48,589 nucleotides of DNA from an uncultured Clostridia bacterium (GTDB lineage Bacteria; Bacillota; Clostridia; Christensenellales; Borkfalkiaceae). The stretch is taken from the NCBI GenBank assembly GCA_947631325.1, contig CANRKX010000008.1, positions 1-48,589 of the forward strand, written 5' to 3'. Positions 34,767 through 41,659 of the stretch are shown one piece after another (position 1 is the first letter of the stretch; every line of letters starts with the position of its first letter). Both the position numbers and the translations under genes were made by a program. The notes under the pieces are model-generated. The model worked only from the letters and a program-made list of their open reading frames with translations. It did no database searches and had not been told where the DNA came from.

Positions 34767-37106
34767 TTATGCCGTGGGCACCCATGGCGTATTTATAAAG
34801 TCTGCCGTGATATTCACGTCGTTCGTCGTTTGGGTGATTGAAGCCTTGTTGCTGACCGAAGGGGTGAGGGAGTTTGAATCACCTTCGCTATTATAAGCCG
34901 CGTGGAAAGTGCCGCCGTCGTCGCGATAGTAAAAGGTGACAATCGCACCGTTCCCGCCAAATGACAGCATGGTGCCTGTTTCGGCATACAGCGTCACCGC
35001 GTCGCCCGCGCTCACAATGAAGCTTCCGAAAGGTATATTTTTTTCGCCCGTGACTTCATTTTGGGTAATGGTAACGCCCTTATAGATAAAGTCGATTGCG
35101 GTTATTGTCTTTTCGGGGTCGGCGTGGTCGGTGTCCGATTCGGTATCCGCCGCACTTGAACCTATATCCAAATATATAAAGTCCGCGCCATAGCCCCTGT
35201 CGCCTATCAGATAATATTCAATATTTCCGTCTTTGATTTCTTCTTGACTTATTTCATGGCTAAAATAGAAAAGTACATTTCTGGGAACGCTTACTCTGAA
35301 TACTTCTGAAATTTCAACGTCATTTGAATATTCCCATGATTCATTTCTTTCAACTTTTGCTTTGAAGGGTTCATTTATGTTGGCGGAGTTACGTTTAACT
35401 CTTAATAAGACAAAACCTTTTAAACTTTCGTCAGAATTAAACATCAAAAATTTTGCCGTTCCTGCATGTGCAGGCTTAAACCACACAGCATTATTTGGCA
35501 AAAAGATTCCTTCGTCATATTGATAAAATTTCACGTTATCCATTAGTGCAGGATTATGTTGATTTGGTGCTGTAATATTTTCTCCGTTTTCGTCTAACGT
35601 ATTTCCGTTGCTGTCGCGAAATCCTTTACCGTAAGTCTTTCCCATCCAATTTACTTGTCCGTGAAATGACCAATCATTTAACTGTTCACTGAAAGTAGGT
35701 GAAATTGTAGAATCACTGAGCCAAAGGGAAGTGCTTAACGCAATTTTTAAAAATTTCTTTTTGACTCTGGTTTTATCTTTTACTGCTTGGTCTAATTCTT
35801 CTTGCGTGGGCACAATAGCTTGAATAGATGCAGGCAGAGCCGCAAATTCTTCTTTGCTTAATGGCGCAAATCCCATTTGAGAAGTGTAGACATTGGTTGA
35901 AATTCCATAACCGGTATCAATTTTATATATCCATGCAGGAGTAATATTACTTTCATTTGGGTCTAAATGTGAGCCGTCTTTATCGACCGTATACCAATTC
36001 GTTGAAGGTTCTTTCGGGTCAGTCAAGGGCTCGCCGAAAGCAATTTCTTTTGTATAATCAATTTTATTTTGATTTCCTATAAAATACCCGACATTGTTAT
36101 CCGAAATAAGTTCCCTTGCGTCAGCTCCCGTATATGTCGACCCGCTTCCGTCATCCGATTCGGGTATAATGGAAAATGGAATTTTATCTCCTCCCGCAGG
36201 AACAGGTTTATTGTTTTGTGTATCGATATTCGGCAGTCTCCAAGAGGGAGTAGAAGATTGTTTATTGTCAAGAATTTTTTCCAAACGTTTAACGAGACTA
36301 TCAACGTCGAAACTTGCGCCGAACGCCGAACCACTGCCGCCGGAGCCAAGCGCACCGCCGCCCGTCACGTTCTGATTGTTCATGGCGTCCTCGCTCAAAT
36401 TCCCCAAAATGCTGTTGACCGTCTTATAATCCGTCTTGCGCACGGCAAGGGTGCCGCCGATAACGCCGATAGACGACGCCTTGTTTGCCACATATCCAAT
36501 CGCAAGCCCCACAAACTTCCCGTCGTCGGCGGCTGTGCTGTATTTGGTGTTGGTCGAAGCCACTTCAACCGTCGGGTTGTCGAGAATAAAGTTTGTTATA
36601 TTCGATTGGTTTTCCTCGCCACTCTCCGCGCCCGTCAAACCGAACATTCCCACCGCGTTAGAAAATTCATATAAATCGCCTGCGGGCTTGTCCCTCAAAA
36701 CTTGTTTATTTGTCGATACAACGAGATTTGAAATTGTGTGTCCGTTGCCGTTAAAGGTGCTGTTGAAAGGGTGATCGACATTGCCGATAGGGGGGAGGAC
36801 GTAGCCTTGGGGCAAAGTAATGCTTTTGCCCAACTCAAAATAGGTGCCCGCCTTGATTTTGCCCGTGTTCTGAAGCCACGCGAGGTTGAAAAGGTGAATG
36901 GGGTCGGTTATGCCGTAAGGTCCCGTGGTTTTATCTTCCGATTGCACCTCGGTGCCGTCGCCGTATGCAAAGTAAGCCCCCGCCGAAGAGCCTTTCAAAG
37001 GCATGTCATAGCGTTTTGATGAAAACCAAGCAAAAGCTGTCCCTGCCGCAAACAGTGCGACAAAGACAGCAAGTATTAAGGTTATAATTCTCACTCGTAT
37101 TTTCAT
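34767..37106 (-). CDS. large SipW-type surface protein, paralogue A
   Basis: A 779-residue exported protein. The N-terminus has MKIRVR, a hydrophobic run and GTAFAWFSSKRYDM, a SipW-type signal. Residues about 40-260 contain AYFAYGDGTEVQSEDK, HLFNLAWLQNTGKI, FNGNGHTISNLVVSTNK and VGMFGLTG, a GLUG-like beta-helix pattern shared almost word for word with the next upstream gene. The centre (about 290-640) is unlike the paralogue and more A+T-rich. The C-terminal part again matches (AIDFIYKGVTITQN and following). No LPxTG or other wall anchor is seen. AGAAGG precedes the start. It is the last gene of a three-gene operon. Confidence 0.78.
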   Translation of the reverse strand: MKIRVRIITLILAVFVALFAAGTAFAWFSSKRYDMPLKGSSAGAYFAYGDGTEVQSEDKTTGPYGITDPIHLFNLAWLQNTGKIKAGTYFELGKSITLPQGYVLPPIGNVDHPFNSTFNGNGHTISNLVVSTNKQVLRDKPAGDLYEFSNAVGMFGLTGAESGEENQSNITNFILDNPTVEVASTNTKYSTAADDGKFVGLAIGYVANKASSIGVIGGTLAVRKTDYKTVNSILGNLSEDAMNNQNVTGGGALGSGGSGSAFGASFDVDSLVKRLEKILDNKQSSTPSWRLPNIDTQNNKPVPAGGDKIPFSIIPESDDGSGSTYTGADARELISDNNVGYFIGNQNKIDYTKEIAFGEPLTDPKEPSTNWYTVDKDGSHLDPNESNITPAWIYKIDTGYGISTNVYTSQMGFAPLSKEEFAALPASIQAIVPTQEELDQAVKDKTRVKKKFLKIALSTSLWLSDSTISPTFSEQLNDWSFHGQVNWMGKTYGKGFRDSNGNTLDENGENITAPNQHNPALMDNVKFYQYDEGIFLPNNAVWFKPAHAGTAKFLMFNSDESLKGFVLLRVKRNSANINEPFKAKVERNESWEYSNDVEISEVFRVSVPRNVLFYFSHEISQEEIKDGNIEYYLIGDRGYGADFIYLDIGSSAADTESDTDHADPEKTITAIDFIYKGVTITQNEVTGEKNIPFGSFIVSAGDAVTLYAETGTMLSFGGNGAIVTFYYRDDGGTFHAAYNSEGDSNSLTPSVSNKASITQTTNDVNITADFINTPWVPTA
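36712..36804 (-). repeat. conserved 93-bp segment of paralogue A (pairs with 38787-38879)
   Basis: By hand alignment 84 of 93 positions equal 38787-38879, without gaps. It encodes the FNGNGHTISNLVV region and is the longest near-identical stretch I checked between the two paralogues. Confidence 0.75.
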
Positions 37107-37134
37107 AAAAACAGCCTTCTCTCGTGCCTGAAAT

Positions 37135-37160
37135 TTTTATCTGAATTTGTTCAGATAAAA
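37135..37160 (-). other. second hairpin in the gap between the two paralogues
   Basis: A perfect 11-bp A+T-rich stem (37135-37145 with 37150-37160) and 4-nt loop, immediately downstream (on the - strand) of the G+C hairpin and in the leader of paralogue A. Confidence 0.6.
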
Positions 37161-37185
37161 GCCGCCGCAGCGCAGCTGCGGCGGC
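37156..37185 (-). terminator. hairpin, probable partial terminator between the paralogues
   Basis: Perfect 10-bp G+C stem (37161-37170 with 37176-37185), 5-nt loop, followed on the - strand by TTTTATC. No promoter is visible between it and paralogue A, so some readthrough is expected. Confidence 0.65.
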
Positions 37186-37219
37186 GCATTTAGCACAGAA
37201 ATAATTAATCAGAAAGGGT

Positions 37220-39184
37220 TTAATTTACAGGGTCTGTTAAGTCGGTATTGTTTTTCGGTGTTACGCTGTTTGAAGCGGAGCCCGTAACAGTCGGCTTAGT
37301 TCCATTGTATTCAACCGTAAAAGTGACGATATAGTTTTCGCCGCTACCGTTGACGGTACGCGAGTAGGTTATATAGGTGAGGGCGGCAATATTAAAGGTA
37401 ATGCGCACTTGCGAAGCCTTGTAGAGACTATTATTATAGATAAAGTTGCCCGCATTAACCTTGTTATCGTCATTTGAATCTTGGTCTATTGATACGCCGT
37501 CATAGACAAAGTCAATTGCCGACAACGCGCCTTCGACCTTTTCGCCCGAGTCTGCATTGCCGTCATTCATGCCCGTTATTGAAGCATAAACAATATTGAA
37601 ATTATTCGATTGTGAACCAATAACATATGCTCCTGGACCATAACCTTTTTCTTTACTTAAATCAATTAAAAACCCATATGCTCCATTTGTTTCATTATTT
37701 GGTATTGTTAGAGTACTAACTAATTCAGATGCGGTTTTATTATCTTTTACTTGGACTTCTTTATATCCGTTTTGGGTGCCGGTAATATATTTTTCTGGTT
37801 CGGCATATGTGCTGTTTGCAGAACCTGCTTTATAAACACCTATATTTCTTTCTGCACTAGCACTTAATATTACAAATATTTTACCCGTATTAGATACAAC
37901 ATTTGCTTTAATAGTGCTTGAGTTTATTTGCAAAGCAACGCCAGATAACGGTGTATCAGTATTTCCATTTTTATAAGTTCGTATTGTACCGTCTGGATTG
38001 TATACAGTCCATGAAGTATTTCCAAGTGTGGGACTGTTTTTATAATATAAGTCATGTTCGAGTTTTGTAATCTGATTTCCATTTCGGTCAACTACCATAT
38101 TTCTGATTTGTTCATATTCCTTATTTGAATTTACTTCGCCTAAGTTTATAGTCTGACCATCAAATATAAATGAATTGTATGTTTGTGAGCGTAATTCCGT
38201 TGCTTCCTTACCTGTTGTAAAAGATATACCGCCCAAGCCTAATTCATCATTTGTGCCGCTTGAATTTATCCATATATCCGCAGAAAATGAAACGACACCC
38301 TTGCTGGACGTAAAATAATTACTCATAGTGCTTTTATGATAACTATTTGTGCTATCAGTTAATATATTATATATTTCGTCAGGATAAAATACGCCTTTAT
38401 CGCCGCCTGTACTTGCTCCGTCGCCGCCCGTGACGGAATCCGTCTTAATATTTGGACCAATTGCGCCCAAAATGCTGTTAAAGGTAGTGTATTTATCGTT
38501 TTCGGGTATTTCACGCACGGCAATTTTGCCGCCGCGAACACCAATTGAAGAAGCCGTTCCGCCGACATAACCTATCGCCAATCCGACCGCATTGGGGTCT
38601 GAACCGCTATAAAGTGTATCCTGCGCAACATTATCTATGGTTTTTGTAGAAGCAACCTCAACTATCGGGTTTGTGAGAATAAAATTCTTTATATCGGACT
38701 TTTCACCCGTCATGCCGAACATTCCCACAGAATTGGAAAATGCATAATCGGAACCTGCGGGTTCGTCTTTTAAAATCTTTTTATTGGTCGATACAACGAG
38801 ATTTGAAATAGTGTGCCCGTTGCCGTTAAATATGCTGTTGAAAGGGTTTTCGGAATTGCCGATAGGGGGGAGGACATAGTTTTTTGACATTTCAATAATG
38901 TCTGCACCGAGTTCGAAATACGTGCCGTCATCGATTTTGCCCGTGTTCTGAAGCCAAGCAAGGTTGAAAAGGTGGGCGGGAGTAGTTATTCCATAAGGAC
39001 CAGTGTTTTTGTCTGCAGATTGCACCTCTGTGCCGTCGCCGTACGCAAAGTACGCGCTCGCCGTTCCGCCGCTGACGGACAGCCCGAATGACTGCGCCGT
39101 AAACCAAGCGAACACCGAGCCCGTGGCAAGTGCGGCAACCATAACTGCAAGTATTAAGCTGAAAATTTTAAATCTCAATTTCAT
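37220..39184 (-). CDS. large SipW-type surface protein, paralogue B
   Basis: A 654-residue exported protein with the SipW-type signal MKLRFK, hydrophobic run, GSVFAWFTAQSFG. The conserved N-terminal block (about 40-260) repeats AYFAYGDGTEVQSADK, HLFNLAWLQNTGKI, FNGNGHTISNLVVSTNK and VGMFGMTG of paralogue A. The centre (about 280-540) is different, rich in Asn, Ser, Thr and Tyr and clearly A+T-rich. The C-terminal AIDFVYDGVSIDQ block matches again. The start lies 7 bp after the stop of the upstream TasA-like gene. Shared ends with swapped centres suggest diversification of an exposed domain. Confidence 0.78.
   Translation of the reverse strand: MKLRFKIFSLILAVMVAALATGSVFAWFTAQSFGLSVSGGTASAYFAYGDGTEVQSADKNTGPYGITTPAHLFNLAWLQNTGKIDDGTYFELGADIIEMSKNYVLPPIGNSENPFNSIFNGNGHTISNLVVSTNKKILKDEPAGSDYAFSNSVGMFGMTGEKSDIKNFILTNPIVEVASTKTIDNVAQDTLYSGSDPNAVGLAIGYVGGTASSIGVRGGKIAVREIPENDKYTTFNSILGAIGPNIKTDSVTGGDGASTGGDKGVFYPDEIYNILTDSTNSYHKSTMSNYFTSSKGVVSFSADIWINSSGTNDELGLGGISFTTGKEATELRSQTYNSFIFDGQTINLGEVNSNKEYEQIRNMVVDRNGNQITKLEHDLYYKNSPTLGNTSWTVYNPDGTIRTYKNGNTDTPLSGVALQINSSTIKANVVSNTGKIFVILSASAERNIGVYKAGSANSTYAEPEKYITGTQNGYKEVQVKDNKTASELVSTLTIPNNETNGAYGFLIDLSKEKGYGPGAYVIGSQSNNFNIVYASITGMNDGNADSGEKVEGALSAIDFVYDGVSIDQDSNDDNKVNAGNFIYNNSLYKASQVRITFNIAALTYITYSRTVNGSGENYIVTFTVEYNGTKPTVTGSASNSVTPKNNTDLTDPVN
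38787..38879 (-). repeat. conserved 93-bp segment of paralogue B (pairs with 36712-36804)
   Basis: Partner of the segment in paralogue A; same orientation, about 2.07 kb apart, so recombination between them would delete or duplicate the DNA between. Confidence 0.75.
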
Positions 39185-39190
39185 TTTCGC

Positions 39191-39988
39191 TTATTTACCT
39201 ATCGTCAAAGTTATATCTTGATTGAAATCCAACGTGGTGTTGAGGGTGGCTTTATCAAATCCGCCCCCGTTTTGTGAAAGCATGTAGGAATAGAGGTTGT
39301 TGATATTATCGGGCAGATAGTCGAAGATAAAATAATAAGTTACTTGCTTTTCCGCCACAACACCGTTTTCGGTAATGAGAGTGACGGTGTCTTTCTCTAT
39401 ATTGCCGTAATCGGTTTGGTCGTTAAAAGCGACAAACTTTTGCTCATCACTCTTTTCTGCCAATGAAAAATCTTTGTTGTCGGCGCCGCTGCTTTTGGGC
39501 GTAACCTGCTGGAAGTAGACCACGTTTGACAGCAAGTTGTGTTCGGTAAACAGGTGGAAGGGCTTGTCGGCTTCGGCAACGTCCGCGCAAGTACATTCGT
39601 CGGCGTTAAGCGCCGTTTTGCTCTGCGGGTGGGCGGAAATCGTATAGTCGCCGTCGCTCAAATAGGTGACTTCCAATTGAATGAGTATAGCCGTCGTCGT
39701 GCCCGATATATTGCCCGTGCGGGGGGTGTACTTATCCATTTTACCCGCCGTGTCCGAGGAACCCAATATAATCTCATTGCCCTCCTTAAAGTCGGTGCCG
39801 TTTTCGGAGGTGGCGTGATACAGGGTGATTGTCAACTCAACGTCGCCGCTCGTCACCTGTGTTTCAAAGCCGTTTGTCTTTGCGGTGAGGTGGGAAACAA
39901 ACCACGCATATACCGCGCCGCCGGCAATTGCGAGGGCGAGAACGAGACAGACAATAGAAATTATCAGACGTGCGCGGTTGGTTTTCAT
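39191..39988 (-). CDS. SipW-type exported protein (TasA/camelysin-like)
   Basis: A 265-residue protein. KTNRAR, a hydrophobic run (about 8-25) and GGAVYAWFVSHLTAKTNGF form a textbook SipW-dependent signal. The mature chain is predicted beta; VTSGDVELTITLYHAT near residues 45-60 resembles the first strands of camelysin/TasA. Three Cys-adjacent positions (ECTCADV, ~130) might form a disulphide or bind metal. AAGGAT precedes the start. It is the first gene of the - strand operon and is followed by the two large paralogues, so it may be a shared subunit or anchor for them. Confidence 0.78.
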   Translation of the reverse strand: MKTNRARLIISIVCLVLALAIAGGAVYAWFVSHLTAKTNGFETQVTSGDVELTITLYHATSENGTDFKEGNEIILGSSDTAGKMDKYTPRTGNISGTTTAILIQLEVTYLSDGDYTISAHPQSKTALNADECTCADVAEADKPFHLFTEHNLLSNVVYFQQVTPKSSGADNKDFSLAEKSDEQKFVAFNDQTDYGNIEKDTVTLITENGVVAEKQVTYYFIFDYLPDNINNLYSYMLSQNGGGFDKATLNTTLDFNQDITLTIGK

Positions 39989-40012
39989 ACTTTATCCTTT
40001 ATATTATAATTC

Positions 40013-40041
40013 ATTATAATATAAAAATTTCCTCTTGTCAA
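40013..40041 (-). promoter_or_regulatory. consensus SigA promoter of the surface-protein operon
   Basis: On the - strand TTGACA (40041-40036), 17-bp spacer, TATAAT (40018-40013). A second TATAAT lies at 40008-40003. It drives 39988 to 34767. Confidence 0.85.
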
Positions 40042-40115
40042 CAAATGCTGTTAAAAAATAAAGTTATTTGATAAGGTTTTTCAGGGCAAATATTTGGCAA
40101 ATCAGACAAAAAACA

Positions 40116-40145
40116 TTGACATATGTGCTAAATTTTTGTTATATT
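40116..40145 (+). promoter_or_regulatory. SigA-type promoter of the metF-metH operon
   Basis: TTGACA (40116-40121), 18-bp spacer, TATATT (40140-40145). The expected leader to the metF ATG is only about 35 nt, so there is no room for a SAM or T-box element. Confidence 0.65.
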
Positions 40146-40185
40146 TTATTTGACAGGCAAATTATGCCCCGACGGACAAATAAAA

Positions 40186-41061
40186 ATGAGAATAGATGAA
40201 ATTTTAAAGAACAAGAGGACGCTCTCTTTCGAGGTTTTTCCGCCCAAAAAAGCTCAAACGGAGACCGAAAAGCTATACGAAACAATAAGGGAGCTGAAAA
40301 AACTTTCGCCCGATTTCATAAGCGTGACGTATGGCGCGAGCGGCTCGAACGCGCGCAATTCGGCGGAGATAGCTGGCTTTATCAAGTCGGAGGGCATTGA
40401 ACCGCTTGCGCATATCACGGGCGGACCTTCAACCCCTTCCGATATCGACAAAACGACGGAAAAATTGAAGAGTTTGGGCGTTGAAAACGTGCTTGCCCTC
40501 CGCGGCGACAGACCTGTTGACAGCGACATTGAATACTGCAAGCACTTCGCCCACGCCACCGATCTTTTGACCTATCTAAACGGCAGGGGATTTTCAATGG
40601 GGGCGGCTTGCTATCCCGAGGGACATTCGGAGTGCGTATCGCTATACGCAGACCTCGAAAACCTCAAAAAAAAGCAGGATTGCGGCGCAAAGTTCTTTAT
40701 AACACAGATTTTTTACGATAATTCCTATTATTACAGGTTGGTATTCGAAGCGAGGAAGCTCGGCATAACCTGCCCGATAATCCCCGGCATAATGCCCCTT
40801 ACCAATCCCAAAAATATTTCGAGAATAAAGAGCATGTGCGGCAGTACGATCCCCATAGAACTTAGAAATATGCTTGAAATTTACTCCGATAACCCCGTCG
40901 TCATGCGTGAAATGGGCTTAAATTATGCCGCCTATCAGATAACCGACCTCATTGCAAAGGGCGCGCCGGGGGTGCATCTTTACATAATGAACCGCGCGGA
41001 CACCGCAAGCGAAATTTATTTGCGGCTTAAAAATACTTTCGATGAACTTTTCAGACGTTAA
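40186..41061 (+). CDS. metF: methylenetetrahydrofolate reductase
   Basis: A 291-residue flavoprotein that reduces 5,10-methylene-THF to 5-methyl-THF, the methyl donor for MetH. TLSFEVFPPKK (~10-20) with the catalytic Glu, FISVTYGASGS (~45), HITGGPST (~80), NVLALRGDRP (~100), FFITQIFYD (~165) and PIIPGIMPL are typical. ATG 40186 gives the usual MetF N-terminus; an in-frame TTG at 40150 would fall before the expected transcript start. It overlaps the next gene by 20 bp, and its product feeds the following two genes' enzyme. Confidence 0.94.
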   Translation: MRIDEILKNKRTLSFEVFPPKKAQTETEKLYETIRELKKLSPDFISVTYGASGSNARNSAEIAGFIKSEGIEPLAHITGGPSTPSDIDKTTEKLKSLGVENVLALRGDRPVDSDIEYCKHFAHATDLLTYLNGRGFSMGAACYPEGHSECVSLYADLENLKKKQDCGAKFFITQIFYDNSYYYRLVFEARKLGITCPIIPGIMPLTNPKNISRIKSMCGSTIPIELRNMLEIYSDNPVVMREMGLNYAAYQITDLIAKGAPGVHLYIMNRADTASEIYLRLKNTFDELFRR

Positions 41062-41659
41062 ACTTTCAATTTACACCTATCTCGGCTATAAGGGCATTGC
41101 CGCCGACGCGCAGACGGACGAAGAAATAGGGCAATGTCTGGGCGAGTTGGAGGGGGTAATCAGATTTTCATATACCTTCAAACAGCTCGACGTGTTGCCC
41201 GAATTTCTCTCAAAGCAGCCCTATTGCGATTTTTTGAAAGGGTGCAAATATATAGTGTTGTGCGCGACGACGCTCGGCGTTGAGGTGGACAGGCGCATTA
41301 AATATCTGTCAAAAATCGATATGCGCAAGTCTCTCATTTTCGACGCCTGTGCGAGCGCGGCTCTCGAATGTCTTGCGGACGAATATGAAGGCAAATTCGG
41401 CGAGGAGCGGACATATCGCTTTTGCCCCGGTTATGGCGGCAGCGATATCAAAGATTTGCAATATATATTCACATTTTTGAGACCCGAGAAGATTGGAATA
41501 AGCTTGACAGACAGCGGCTTGATGTTGCCCCAAAAGTCGATGGCGGGCATAATCGGCATAGGCAAAAAAATGCAAAAGACGTGTGCGGAATGTATCAATT
41601 TTTCGGCATGCGCTTACTTAAAGGACGGCAAAAAGTGTTACAGTTCGGTGAAAAAATAA
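41042..41659 (+). CDS. separate MetH activation-domain protein
   Basis: A 205-residue protein matching the activation (AdoMet-binding) domain that in long MetH proteins sits at the C-terminus. RFCPGYGGSDIKDLQYIF (~125) corresponds to the AdoMet-binding RxxPGYG motif, and LRPEKIGISLTDSGLMLPQKSMAGIIGIG follows. It should support reductive methylation of cob(II)alamin after MetH becomes oxidised. The C-terminal Cys cluster (CAECINFSAC, then C) is an extra feature that might bind metal. It overlaps both metF (20 bp) and metH. Confidence 0.88.
   Translation: MNFSDVKLSIYTYLGYKGIAADAQTDEEIGQCLGELEGVIRFSYTFKQLDVLPEFLSKQPYCDFLKGCKYIVLCATTLGVEVDRRIKYLSKIDMRKSLIFDACASAALECLADEYEGKFGEERTYRFCPGYGGSDIKDLQYIFTFLRPEKIGISLTDSGLMLPQKSMAGIIGIGKKMQKTCAECINFSACAYLKDGKKCYSSVKK

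Noticed and set aside
36069-36674. 201-residue open frame on the + strand
   Set aside because: It lies antisense to the conserved N-terminal block of paralogue A, has no ribosome binding site and looks Arg/His-rich as expected of a shadow frame.
40042-40185. SAM riboswitch or T-box before metF
   Set aside because: The promoter leaves a leader of only about 35 nt and no conserved core is visible.
41422-41634. Longer N-terminus for MetH
   Set aside because: It overlaps the activation-domain gene for more than 200 bp and does not resemble MetH.
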